A stretch of 64,000 nt of DNA from Prevotella merdae. Lineage in GTDB: Bacteria > Bacteroidota > Bacteroidia > Bacteroidales > Bacteroidaceae. The stretch spans positions 1,420,559 through 1,484,558 of the forward strand of contig NZ_LT985323.1 in the NCBI RefSeq assembly GCF_900290275.1. Reading direction: 5' to 3'. Positions 1 to 8,763 of the stretch are shown in pieces. Both the position numbers and the translations under genes were made by a program. The notes under the pieces were generated by a model. It saw nothing but the letters and a program-made list of their open reading frames with translations. It was not told the origin of the DNA and did no database searches. Numbering within the stretch: the first letter of the stretch is position 1; each line of letters begins with the position of its first letter.

Positions 1-123
1 TGTTAATTGCTCTTTCGTTACACGTACTCCTCGTCTTACATTACACACCTTTCCGATAGGTATAACCTCCCAATCCTTAGGAATCTCTCCTATCTCCGTA
101 TTTTTGAATTTCGTTTCTTTCAT
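1..123 (-). CDS. hsdS: Type I restriction specificity subunit HsdS, N-terminal 41 codons (runs off left edge)
   Basis: Reading the minus strand from an ATG at 123 gives an uninterrupted 41-codon frame that leaves the window. It begins MKETKFKNTEIGEIPKDWEV and continues with a basic VRRG segment. The phrase TEIGEIPKDWEV is the typical opening of the first target-recognition domain of HsdS, which chooses the DNA sequence methylated and cut by the HsdM/HsdR complex. The ATG lies 5 bases after the TGA of the upstream AlbA_2 gene, with an AGAGG-like ribosome site across the junction, so it should be translated as part of the same operon. Only the start is visible; the second recognition domain and the target site cannot be judged. 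Confidence 0.85.
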   Translation of the reverse strand, partial: MKETKFKNTEIGEIPKDWEVIPIGKVCNVRRGVRVTKEQLT

Positions 124-128
124 ACCTC

Positions 129-1520
129 TCAATCTTTATTTTGGGTATTTTCAAGCACCACCCACACACCTGCATTAACCTTGCCTTCATGCCGAATGAT
201 GCCAGCTTTCTGCATTGCCGCCAAATCGCGTTCTACTGTACGCTGTGTCACCGATAAAGTTTCCGACATTTCTTTTCCTGTGATTAACGGATTTTTCTTG
301 ATAGAAGACAAGATAAATCGTTGACGTTCAGTAAGGTTCGTTTCCGACATGTTTCCGACATTTGTTTCCGACATGTTTCCGACATTATTAGTGTTATTAG
401 TGCCATTTACACCGACATTACGATAAATGGTAATCAGCGTTCCGCTGACATGATTCTCAATTTTAGGCTCAGGAAGTCCCATATTTTTCAAGCCTTGACG
501 TATCTTGTTGATGCCACGCCCCCATGTCTCGATAAAGCCAGCCTTGTAGAAGACATTGGCTATGTTGCGGTTGCGAGGTTGTGAAGCATGTTCCGCGAAC
601 AATTTCTCTTGATCGATGCCTTCGGGCAGTTTGCCATCGTTCCAAAGCATAATACAGTCATCGTACACTTTCATTTGTGTATGTACCCCCATATAGTCAC
701 GATGAACAATGGCGTTGCAAATAGCCTCACGCAACACATCCTCGGGTATTTCCAATTGCTCTATACGTGTTATCCCTTCGTAGTGAATGGGGGACAAAAG
801 GTACTTGGAACGCAGCAATTCAATGATGCGGTTTACCATTTGCAGGATATTTCCTTCTACAACGTCCTGTGTGATCAAGTCGCTCTCGTCATTACGGAAA
901 CGACCGATACGGAAATCGCAAGACACAAAGAATCTCTTGGGATTCTTGCCAAAGAGCAATAGGGCAGCTTGCTTGAGCTGTCCTTCCTCTGTTATCAAGT
1001 TCAGACTTTTCAGTACAGCTTCAGTAGATGAAGTATAGGCATCACCCGAAATACGTCCCACTTCAATGCCTTTGCGCAAGAAGTAGTCAATAGCCTGATG
1101 ATCAATGTCGTTTAGCGTGGCTCCAGCGACTGGCATATCATCCCATGACCACCCCATCTTTTTCAAGATAAAGTTCTGCAATGCCAGTCCTTTTAGTTCT
1201 TGCTTGGTAGAACCACTACGATAGTGGTAAACACCACGGTAAGCCACAGGCATACTGCTTGGCGTTACCACAATCTCTATGTATTCTTTTTCTCCTTCTG
1301 TAAGTAGGTTTACATCTTCCACGATGCCAAGGTAGTTGACAATCTTGTTAGGAATGTCTTCCATCTGTTTCTTGGCATCGGGCAGACCTATCACTTGCTT
1401 CTCATCATTCACTCCGATAAAAATGCGACCGCCCTGTGCGTTGGCGAAACCGCATATCCATTTCAGATATTCATCTCGCCAAGATTCTTTGTATTCTATA
1501 TTTTGACTTTCACTAAGCAT
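129..1520 (-). CDS. AlbA_2 / divergent ATPase-type DNA-binding regulator inside the type I RM operon
   Basis: 463 residues. The N-terminus (NIEYKESW, then FANAQGGRIFIGVND) is an AlbA_2 (Schlafen-like) domain. A central segment with REAICNAIVHRDY matches the HATPase_c_4 domain common in these proteins. The C-terminal 60 residues (LTERQRFILSSIKKNP, then VTQRTVERDLAAMQKAGII) form a winged helix of the DeoR/HTH type. Just before the winged helix the eight-residue unit NVGNMSET occurs twice in tandem. The gene sits between hsdM (12 bases upstream) and hsdS (5 bases downstream), so it is co-transcribed with the restriction genes. Family members are usually called transcriptional regulators or ATP-binding proteins. 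A role in controlling the RM system is inferred from position only. Confidence 0.85.
   Translation of the reverse strand: MLSESQNIEYKESWRDEYLKWICGFANAQGGRIFIGVNDEKQVIGLPDAKKQMEDIPNKIVNYLGIVEDVNLLTEGEKEYIEIVVTPSSMPVAYRGVYHYRSGSTKQELKGLALQNFILKKMGWSWDDMPVAGATLNDIDHQAIDYFLRKGIEVGRISGDAYTSSTEAVLKSLNLITEEGQLKQAALLLFGKNPKRFFVSCDFRIGRFRNDESDLITQDVVEGNILQMVNRIIELLRSKYLLSPIHYEGITRIEQLEIPEDVLREAICNAIVHRDYMGVHTQMKVYDDCIMLWNDGKLPEGIDQEKLFAEHASQPRNRNIANVFYKAGFIETWGRGINKIRQGLKNMGLPEPKIENHVSGTLITIYRNVGVNGTNNTNNVGNMSETNVGNMSETNLTERQRFILSSIKKNPLITGKEMSETLSVTQRTVERDLAAMQKAGIIRHEGKVNAGVWVVLENTQNKD
340..387 (-). repeat. Two tandem 24-bp units inside the AlbA_2 gene
   Basis: The 24-base unit (plus strand GTTTCCGACATGTTTCCGAC followed by ATTT or ATTA) occurs twice, and each unit is itself two copies of GTTTCCGACAT. 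It encodes NVGNMSET twice in the linker before the winged helix. Copy-number change would add or remove eight residues without a frameshift. Confidence 0.85.
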
Positions 1521-1532
1521 GTTGTTTCTTCG

Positions 1533-4169
1533 TTAAAGCGTAAAACCCATTTCGGCAAGGTAGCCGTTTACCTCACTCTCATATTCACTCACCTCTTTTG
1601 TCAACTCAGGTAGGGTGTTTTCGTACCGTTCCACAAGTGAAGCAACTTCTGTACCAATGCGATGAGTGACTGACTGCATCAATGCCATGCAACCGCCAAT
1701 GACCGTGGCGAGCCACTTGCGTTCAACAACAAGTGTTCTAATTTCATCCTCAGTGAGAGAGGCGTATTTCTCTACCACCTTATTCGTCAGTGTTGTCGTC
1801 AGTTCCTTGGTTTGAGCTTTCAGAGAAGTCAATTCGTCATTTTTGTCAAGATACTCCTTAAACACAACAAGTGTGTCAGAAAGAAGAGGACGATAATTTT
1901 CAATTTCACCAATTCTTCTATTGATATCCGCTTTGTTGAATTTTTCCCATCCAGCAAAAACGTCTTGATGCTCTGCAATAAAGGAGTTTCTTGCAAGTTT
2001 TGCATTTTTGTTGTTGTTTGGCATTTCTGCCAAAGCTAACAAAATTTCTTTTTCCCCTTTTATCGGTTTCTTGCAAGTTGCAGATTTGTATGCTGCTCTT
2101 AGTTCATTAACTTTGTCATAGCCATTGAAATCGTCCTCATGCTCCTCTGTCAATTCTTGTATCAAAGACTCTGTTTCTTCTTGTTTTGCTTTTAGGATAT
2201 CAATATGATGTTTCTCGTCTGAAAAATATTCATCGAGTATAATATTTACAGGAAGAAGGTCGCATACTATCTCATCATACATGCAAGGTATCTCTTTTGT
2301 CTTAGACTTATTGCTTTCAGTATCGCTGCCATCATCCTTCTTGTTCTTCTTTTCCTTGACTTCCTTTACCTTGATGGCTTTCACTTCTGGATAAGTCCAC
2401 CCGTCGTTGGAAATCATATAACAGTCATCTTGCATGGTATCTGCCCAGTAGTTTAGCAGGACATCATAGGTATCATAAGCATCTACGAGTCCACTATGCT
2501 CCATAGTTTTCGCTAATAGACTTTCAGACCAGTCGGCAATCAATTCTTTTGGATGGACACCTTGATTGATAGCCATCATCTTTGGTTCGACATCTTCTTT
2601 CCATCCATTTAATACTTTGGCAAAAGCTTCTCCTTGTGCTTTATAGGATGAATCGTTGTCTATGACATCGTTAACTTCTTCTTTTTTAGGCTTTAAGGAA
2701 TAGTATCCATTGTTGGCATCACAGAAAAGTTTATCCTTCAAAGTTGGGCAAGCCTTCCAAAAGATTTCCATGTTTTCAACATCGGTAGCTGGAAGCCCAC
2801 CATGCAGATGAGCTTCTATGTCGTGCTGAATCTCAGTGTCTATAGGTTGGATGTAACGAGAAATATTCAAATTGTAGTCATTCTTCTCGATCTCACTCCA
2901 TTCTACCAATCGGCAATAATGTGGTATGGTTTGCTGAGCATCCCAAGCATCTACGATGTGTTTGATGTCCTGTTCACGAAGGCGGTTCTTCGCACCATCT
3001 TTCGTAAAGCCGTCTTTGGCATCAATGACAAAGATGCCCTTACGGCTATCCTTGTTTTTCTTGTCTATGATGATGATGGAAGCAGGAATACCTGTACCAA
3101 AGAAAATATTTGGAGGTAAACCGATTATACCCTTGATGTAATGTTTTTCGATTATATCCTTACGGATATCATATTCGGCATTTCCACGAAATAGTACACC
3201 ATGAGGCAAGATGCAAGCGCCACGTCCAACATCAGCTTTCATGGAACTGATGAGGTGCAGTAAAAAAGCATAGTCTCCACATTTTGCTGGTGGTAACAGG
3301 TTGGCTGTCCAACGATTATATTGGTCGGGAAGCATGTCTGAGGCAAGCCAGTTCTTCTGTGAAAAAGGAGGGTTTGCCACACAAACATCAAAGGTGCTCA
3401 ACATACCATATTGAGTGAACTGAGGATTGCCCAAAGTATCTCCCACCTTTATCTCTGCATTGCTGACTCCATGGAGAAGCATATTGAGTTTTGCCAATGC
3501 AGCCGTGCTACTATCCTTTTCCTGTCCACAGATAGACACACGAGGGTTGCTTGCTTCTGCCAAAGCACGAAGCAAGAGAGAGCCAGAACCGCATGTAGGG
3601 TCGTAAATGGTTTGCTCGGCACGGTCAAGTTCGTTGATTCGTAGCACCTTCGCCATGACACGACTCACCTCGGCAGGAGTATAGAACTGTCCTTTACTCT
3701 TACCACTTTCAGCAGCAAAGTTCTTCATTAAGTACTCGTAAGCATCGCCCAACAAATCATCGTCAGCTGCACGGTTACGTGAGAAATCAAGTGCGTCGTT
3801 TTCAAAAACAGCAATCAATCGAGATAGGGTATCAACCATAGTCTTGCCGCTGCCCAACTTGTCTGGGTCGTTGAAGTTTGGAAGGGCAAGGTCGCCTATC
3901 TGCCGAGCGTTCATTTCCTTGATAGCCTCCAGCTTTTGGTTGATAAGCTCTCCAATTTGGGCGTTTTGTTTGAGAGCTACAAAATCTTTGAAATAGCACC
4001 CTTCTGGAACTTTCAGACGGAAGCCAGGTTGTCCAGCTTTGTCTGATAGATATTTGATGAAGAGAACGATGAGAACGTAGTCTTTATATTGACTGGCATC
4101 CATAGAGCCACGCAAAGCATTGCATGACTCCCAAAGTGCACTGTATAATTGTGATTTTTTTATAGCCAT
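1533..4169 (-). CDS. hsdM: Type I restriction-modification N6-adenine methyltransferase subunit HsdM
   Basis: 878 residues. The N-terminal helical HsdM_N domain (SALWESCNALRGSMDASQYK) is followed by the N6_Mtase domain with SAM motif I YDPTCGSGSLLLRAL near residue 190 and catalytic motif IV VANPPF near residue 265. This subunit methylates adenine and pairs with HsdS for target choice. It is much longer than the classical ~530-residue HsdM. The extra ~380 C-terminal residues are charged and helical with coiled-coil character, and include a Lys/Glu-rich linker (KVKEVKEKKNKKDDG). Such long HsdM forms occur in Bacteroidetes and Firmicutes. It follows hsdR after 16 bases. All key methylase motifs are intact, so it is predicted active. 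Confidence 0.95.
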   Translation of the reverse strand: MAIKKSQLYSALWESCNALRGSMDASQYKDYVLIVLFIKYLSDKAGQPGFRLKVPEGCYFKDFVALKQNAQIGELINQKLEAIKEMNARQIGDLALPNFNDPDKLGSGKTMVDTLSRLIAVFENDALDFSRNRAADDDLLGDAYEYLMKNFAAESGKSKGQFYTPAEVSRVMAKVLRINELDRAEQTIYDPTCGSGSLLLRALAEASNPRVSICGQEKDSSTAALAKLNMLLHGVSNAEIKVGDTLGNPQFTQYGMLSTFDVCVANPPFSQKNWLASDMLPDQYNRWTANLLPPAKCGDYAFLLHLISSMKADVGRGACILPHGVLFRGNAEYDIRKDIIEKHYIKGIIGLPPNIFFGTGIPASIIIIDKKNKDSRKGIFVIDAKDGFTKDGAKNRLREQDIKHIVDAWDAQQTIPHYCRLVEWSEIEKNDYNLNISRYIQPIDTEIQHDIEAHLHGGLPATDVENMEIFWKACPTLKDKLFCDANNGYYSLKPKKEEVNDVIDNDSSYKAQGEAFAKVLNGWKEDVEPKMMAINQGVHPKELIADWSESLLAKTMEHSGLVDAYDTYDVLLNYWADTMQDDCYMISNDGWTYPEVKAIKVKEVKEKKNKKDDGSDTESNKSKTKEIPCMYDEIVCDLLPVNIILDEYFSDEKHHIDILKAKQEETESLIQELTEEHEDDFNGYDKVNELRAAYKSATCKKPIKGEKEILLALAEMPNNNKNAKLARNSFIAEHQDVFAGWEKFNKADINRRIGEIENYRPLLSDTLVVFKEYLDKNDELTSLKAQTKELTTTLTNKVVEKYASLTEDEIRTLVVERKWLATVIGGCMALMQSVTHRIGTEVASLVERYENTLPELTKEVSEYESEVNGYLAEMGFTL

Positions 4170-4185
4170 ATTATTTGTATATTAA

Positions 4186-7100
4186 TTATGAGTTCTGTGA
4201 AGCAAGGCGGTAAATTTCATAAATGTCTTGCTCGGTCATTGCAGGGAACAAAGCCTGTAAGTCATCACGCAAGTCCCAACTTGCGTTGCTGTCAGGGTCT
4301 TGCCAATTACGCCCAGCATTCTTGTATATGAATTCATCTATTGTCTTGATGATGCGGATAGTCTCATCCTTGTCTTCTGGAGCATGCCATGTGGCACGAT
4401 TGTTCCATAGAGCTTTGCTACGCTTGTTTGCCAAGTCGGATGGTGCGTCATTGCCATGTTTGATAGCCTTAATATGTTCTATCAAAGCTTCAATCTTTTC
4501 TTTTGCCGTGGCATTGCGAGCCTTTAGTTCTTCAAGGAGTGCCTGCAATTTGTCACTGAAAAGTTTATATTCCTCCGCATCACCGCTGTTCCAGTCTGTG
4601 TTTACTCGGCGAGCCTTACCTTCGATAGCCTCTGCTGCTCCATTGGCATTACCTCCTGCTTCGAGGATGGCTTTTTCGGTTGCTTCTTCGGTGTCTGTAG
4701 AGTCATTTATGAGGTCAAGAAATGAGAAATCTGCCGATGATGGAATGAATGTTTCTGCATCCTCCGCCCTAATGTGTTGGTCAAGAAGTTGACGCATATC
4801 GGGGTCAAGCGTCTTTGGGTCAAAGTCATCACCTGATTTTTGCTTGACTTTTCGCTGAACCGTTCCCGCTTCTCGTGAAAGTGAGGCGAAATGGTTTATT
4901 TGTTCTGCCGTGAAATCTGTTTTTGAGAAATAGTCCGACATGTTGTTATATGCAGTGACCATATTTCCTGTAATACTATACATGATGTTACGGCGAGCTT
5001 GCGCAGGTTCTTCGCCATCATATTCCTTGATATAATATTCAGACAAAACCTCCAAATCGTTCAAACTTTTACTCTCCCAAATAGTTTTTAATCCCTCGTA
5101 TGCTTCTGTGGCAGCAAGAAGTTTTTCCTTGCATTTATTCACTGCACTATCCAGAAATCCATCTATGTCCACATCATCGAGTCCTTCAAAACCTGAACCA
5201 TCATTGAACTTGGTGACAACATTTTCTATGCTGTTGAAAAGATTCTTGAAATCAACAATGCGTCCAAATTCTTTGTGAGTCTTGACTATAATGTCGCCAT
5301 TGTCATCTTTGATGTCCTCGCCAAGTCGGTTGACACGACACACTGCTTGGAACAGCGTATGGTCTTTTATTTCATTATCTATATAGAGAATAGTGGCGCA
5401 AGGGGCATCAAAGCCTGTAAGCAACTTGTTGACTACTATTAAAAGTTTCATCTGGGCAGGACGCTTCACGAAAAGCTCTTTTGCCCATTTTTCATACTCA
5501 TCAGCATTCTTTACTCCAGCTTCTTCAAACGATTTCTTCGCCCAGTCGTACTTGAACTTTGCTTCTGTAGTCTTGTTATTATCGGCAGAGTTGTTGGCTA
5601 TATCACGGTCCGTAGGGTCGTAACTTGTTACAACTGCACATCTACCTTTCAAATCGCTACTTGAGAAAAACTTATAATAACGATAGGCCTGGAAAATTGA
5701 GCCTGCTATGAGCATGGCGTTACACCAATCGTGTTTCAGTAAACCATAATTCAAGTCATCGAGAATGCTGTAACCAATACGTTCTATGCGTTCTTTGGTG
5801 GAATAGATACGCTCCATTGTTGCCCAACGTTCTTCCACCATTTGCTTTTGCTCTGGGGTAAGTTCACGCCCTGCTGTAAGTGCAGCAAGCTTTTGGTCAA
5901 CCTTCTCTTTGCTCGTAAGTTGCTGTTCCACATTACGGTATTCATATTGTAGGTCAAGGATAACCTTGTCCTCAACTGCTTGTTTGTGAAGGTATTTGTG
6001 AATATATGGTCCGAATGTGCGTTCTGACATGCTCTTAATGGCATTGTATGGGTCTCCTTTGTCTTTCTTCAGTAAAGGTGTGCCGGTAAAACCTATAAGC
6101 ATGACTTCCTTTCCCATGATAGCACGCATTGCTTCATGGAGGCGACCGCTCTGGGTTCGATGACATTCATCAACAAATACGAAGATGTTGTCACCTTTTA
6201 CACTGAAATGATTACCATATTTTTTTGCAATGATAGTTTGCAGTTCATTCAGATACTCATCAAGGCTGACTTTTGTTCCAGACTCATCCTTTTCAGCTTC
6301 ATCATTATGATTGTGTGCGCCAAACTTGTGAATTAACGAACAGATTAGCCATTCGTCTCCCTTGTTTAATGTATCAAGAAGGTCGCTGCACGATTCTGCA
6401 TGATGAAGTTTGTTGCCTCCCTTTACAAAAGTGCCAGCAAGCTGTAAGTCAAGTTCCTTTCGATCGGTGATCACAACGACACGAGGATTGGAAAAGTTCT
6501 TCTGGATATAGGAAGCCAAAGCTACCATCGTAAGACTCTTTCCTGAGCCTTGCGAGTGCCAAATGACTCCACTTTCTTTTTGAGGCATTCTTTTAGCAGC
6601 TGCTTTAATGGCATATATCTGATGAGGGCGTAATACCTTCTTAATGCCACCATCATTCAGTACACCATAATGAAAGAAGAACATAAAGTTCTCCTTGTCG
6701 AAAAACAGACGGTATGCTTCTTTCTCTGTAATAGTGTCACCAACTTTATTTGTATCTCTTTTCCATTTACACCAAAAGGGAAGAGGAGTACCTATTGTTC
6801 CATAACGAAACTCCACATCATCATTTGAGGCAATGGTGAACTGTGTTGTGGTAAAAAATGATGGTATAAAATCACGTTCGTTGCTAAGATGTTGTTTAAT
6901 GCCTTCCTCGTAGTTGACCAAACTTCGTTTCAGTTCAATGACTGCAAGTGCTATTCCGTTCACATAAACCACAATGTCGGGACGCTTGTTTTTTCCAAGG
7001 AGAGGGTCTATATAACTAACCTCTTCTGCAATCGCAAAGTGATTGTTTTGTGGATGGTCGAAATCGAAAAACATTACATCTTCATGATTCTCCTCTGGTG

Positions 7101-7428
7101 ATGGTTGTGACTTAATACCCATTATCAGTGTATCGTACAAATCTGTATTGCACTGTATGAGACTACTCATATTGGAATCACCAAGGCGAGCCTTATCCTT
7201 CAATTTTACCAAAACGTCCTCTATCTGCATTTCTGTACGACCTTGTTCTTTCAGAAAAGAGCGTACTTCGTCATCCAATATCGGTGAGTTGGCTACACCC
7301 ATATTGTTTACATTAGCACCTTTAGCATACTGCCATTTGCCAAGATAAGTATATCCAAGTTCTTCTTGGAAACGCTTTACGAGAGCATTTTGATACTCTC
7401 GTTCTTTTTGTTCTTGATAGTTTGCCAT
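4186..7428 (-). CDS. hsdR: Type I restriction endonuclease translocase subunit HsdR
   Basis: About 1080 residues from the start MANYQEQKERE at 7428. The N-terminal nuclease core shows RPDIVVYVNGIALAVIELKR, the PD...ExK arrangement of HsdR. The SF2 motor follows with Walker A HSQGSGKSLTMVAL, the DEAD-like box VFVDECHRTQSG and the TGTPLL motif. A long helical C-terminal region completes the subunit. It cuts unmethylated DNA after ATP-driven translocation with HsdM and HsdS. An in-frame start at 7476 also exists but would overlap the upstream peptidase gene. The 7428 ATG lies 5 bases after that gene's stop with AAGAG before it, so it is preferred. No frameshift is visible. Confidence 0.95.
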   Translation of the reverse strand: MANYQEQKEREYQNALVKRFQEELGYTYLGKWQYAKGANVNNMGVANSPILDDEVRSFLKEQGRTEMQIEDVLVKLKDKARLGDSNMSSLIQCNTDLYDTLIMGIKSQPSPEENHEDVMFFDFDHPQNNHFAIAEEVSYIDPLLGKNKRPDIVVYVNGIALAVIELKRSLVNYEEGIKQHLSNERDFIPSFFTTTQFTIASNDDVEFRYGTIGTPLPFWCKWKRDTNKVGDTITEKEAYRLFFDKENFMFFFHYGVLNDGGIKKVLRPHQIYAIKAAAKRMPQKESGVIWHSQGSGKSLTMVALASYIQKNFSNPRVVVITDRKELDLQLAGTFVKGGNKLHHAESCSDLLDTLNKGDEWLICSLIHKFGAHNHNDEAEKDESGTKVSLDEYLNELQTIIAKKYGNHFSVKGDNIFVFVDECHRTQSGRLHEAMRAIMGKEVMLIGFTGTPLLKKDKGDPYNAIKSMSERTFGPYIHKYLHKQAVEDKVILDLQYEYRNVEQQLTSKEKVDQKLAALTAGRELTPEQKQMVEERWATMERIYSTKERIERIGYSILDDLNYGLLKHDWCNAMLIAGSIFQAYRYYKFFSSSDLKGRCAVVTSYDPTDRDIANNSADNNKTTEAKFKYDWAKKSFEEAGVKNADEYEKWAKELFVKRPAQMKLLIVVNKLLTGFDAPCATILYIDNEIKDHTLFQAVCRVNRLGEDIKDDNGDIIVKTHKEFGRIVDFKNLFNSIENVVTKFNDGSGFEGLDDVDIDGFLDSAVNKCKEKLLAATEAYEGLKTIWESKSLNDLEVLSEYYIKEYDGEEPAQARRNIMYSITGNMVTAYNNMSDYFSKTDFTAEQINHFASLSREAGTVQRKVKQKSGDDFDPKTLDPDMRQLLDQHIRAEDAETFIPSSADFSFLDLINDSTDTEEATEKAILEAGGNANGAAEAIEGKARRVNTDWNSGDAEEYKLFSDKLQALLEELKARNATAKEKIEALIEHIKAIKHGNDAPSDLANKRSKALWNNRATWHAPEDKDETIRIIKTIDEFIYKNAGRNWQDPDSNASWDLRDDLQALFPAMTEQDIYEIYRLASQNS

Positions 7429-7433
7429 ATCTC

Positions 7434-8120
7434 TTATAGAGGAAATTCGTTTAATTGTTCTTTTATTTTTTGCCATCCTGGAAGGTAAGTTCCGAGAATG
7501 TGTCGAAACCTGTCTGTATGGTTTTGCTCAATGAGGTGAGTGAGTTCATGAGCTATCACATATTCAATACAGTTTAATGGTTTCTTTGCCAACTGGAGGT
7601 TGAACATGATTTTGCCACTTTCTTTGTGACACTTGCCCCAACTGGATTGCATTTGTTGAATAGTCCAAGTTGTTGCTTTCACCCCAAGAATTTGCTCCCA
7701 TTTTGCAACAAGCCGTTCTGTTATTGGTGTTAATTGTTCTTTGTACCAAGTCCATAAAACATTGGCTATATTTTCTTTGGAAGTGTGTTCTGACACATAT
7801 ATAATAATGTAGTCCCCTCGTATCTCTACATGATGAGTACAAGTTTTGTCCCTAATAACTTTCAGTCGATAAAGTTCACCTTTGAAGAAATGTGCTTCTC
7901 CTGAAATATATTCTCTTTCGTCTTGTATGGTATAGGACATCGTTTCCTTTCGTTTTAAGGTTATCCATACCCATTTTTTGAGGATGAACAGCTTTATTTG
8001 TTCATCAGTATATTCGTTAGGGGCAGATACATGAACCCTCCCATTTGGCGGATAAACTGCCAAATGTAAGTTTTTGATGGGTTTGTGCTCAATTTCTATT
8101 TCGATACCATTGACTAACAT
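7434..8120 (-). CDS. YgjP/M48-like zinc metallopeptidase (DUF45)
   Basis: 228 residues. The C-terminal half carries VIAHELTHLIEQNHTDRF, an HExxH zinc motif with a downstream His, as in the YgjP/DUF45 (WLM-like) peptidases. Before it comes the family segment WGKCHKESGKIMFNLQLAKK. There is no signal peptide, so it should be cytoplasmic. DUF45 peptidases are very often found beside hsdR in type I RM operons, as here, but their substrate is not established. It starts 3 bases after the XRE regulator gene and ends 5 bases before hsdR, so all are probably one transcript. Confidence 0.9.
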   Translation of the reverse strand: MLVNGIEIEIEHKPIKNLHLAVYPPNGRVHVSAPNEYTDEQIKLFILKKWVWITLKRKETMSYTIQDEREYISGEAHFFKGELYRLKVIRDKTCTHHVEIRGDYIIIYVSEHTSKENIANVLWTWYKEQLTPITERLVAKWEQILGVKATTWTIQQMQSSWGKCHKESGKIMFNLQLAKKPLNCIEYVIAHELTHLIEQNHTDRFRHILGTYLPGWQKIKEQLNEFPL

Positions 8121-8123
8121 TAC

Positions 8124-8357
8124 TTATTTGTTGTTCTCTTGCGATAATAGATAAGATTTATATTCACGTACTATTAACTCTCTCAAATCCACTTCAAGCA
8201 AGTCTGCAATTTTTAGCAGGCTGCCTAAATCTGGCTGTGATGAGTTGGTGCACCACTTTGACACCGTAGAAGGGGTTACTCCCATTTGTTCAGAAAGCCA
8301 TTTATTTGTACGCTTCTTTTCTACCAGTACAAGTTTTATTCTATTTATATCTTCCAT
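8124..8357 (-). CDS. Small XRE-family helix-turn-helix regulator
   Basis: 77 residues from ATG 8357 (MEDINRIKLVLVEKKRTN). The Cro/CI-type HTH is LSEQMGVTPSTVSKWCTN, which fills most of the protein, and the acidic tail has no other domain. It is the first gene of the restriction operon and is led by a well-formed promoter at 8378-8409. A self-acting control (C) protein delaying restriction after entry into a new host is a reasonable inference, but the operator has not been identified. A TTG start at 8366 would add three residues; the ATG fits the promoter spacing better. Confidence 0.88.
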   Translation of the reverse strand: MEDINRIKLVLVEKKRTNKWLSEQMGVTPSTVSKWCTNSSQPDLGSLLKIADLLEVDLRELIVREYKSYLLSQENNK

Positions 8358-8377
8358 GTTGCCCAAAAATTATAGTG

Positions 8378-8409
8378 CAAAGATAGTGAATTAAATTCAA
8401 TTTTTCAAA
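8378..8409 (-). promoter_or_regulatory. Bacteroidetes-type promoter of the XRE-RM operon
   Basis: On the minus strand a TTTG element (8406-8409) is followed after exactly 20 bases by TATCTTTG (8378-8385). This matches the Bacteroidetes vegetative consensus TTTG-N19/20-TAnnTTTG. Transcription would begin about 15 bases before the XRE start codon. Confidence 0.75.
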
Positions 8410-8578
8410 CTATAACGTATTTTGTATGCGTAAATAAGGGGTATATTCAATAAAATCATATTAATATATCCAGCCATAGATTTTAAAGGCAGGATTTTGA
8501 ATATAAAAAATGAATTTGCCGAGAATATAACAGATACAAGTAAATTAACTCGGCAAAAACTCGGCAAAAACATAAAAG

Positions 8579-8618
8579 CAAAAATCCTAACTGCTCAATA
8601 TCAAGCAGTTAGGATTTT
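8579..8618 (-). terminator. Intrinsic terminator downstream of tRNA-Leu
   Basis: A near-perfect hairpin (AAAATCCTAACTGCT, 8-base loop, AGCAGTTAGGATTTT) lies just past the tRNA 3' end. On the minus strand it is followed by a T-rich run, as expected of a Rho-independent terminator for the tRNA transcript. Confidence 0.75.
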
Positions 8619-8624
8619 CTCAGG

Positions 8625-8706
8625 TGCGCCTGATAGGACTCGAACCTACACGTCGTAAGACACTAGATCCTAAGTCTAGCGCGTCTACCAATTCCGCCAC
8701 AGGCGC
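8625..8706 (-). tRNA. tRNA-Leu, anticodon UAG
   Basis: The minus strand folds as a class II (long variable arm) tRNA. The acceptor stem is GCGCCTG/CAGGCGC with discriminator A. The D-arm contains GAATTGGTAGAC, the anticodon loop CTTAGGA reads UAG, and the T-arm is GGTTCGAGTCC. The CCA end is not encoded (CCT follows). The restriction operon begins a few hundred bases beyond its 3' end, a common position for integrated islands. Confidence 0.95.
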
Positions 8707-8763
8707 ATTTGCGGGTGCAAAGGTAATAATTTTGTTGCAAATAACAAAATAATATGGCGGATT

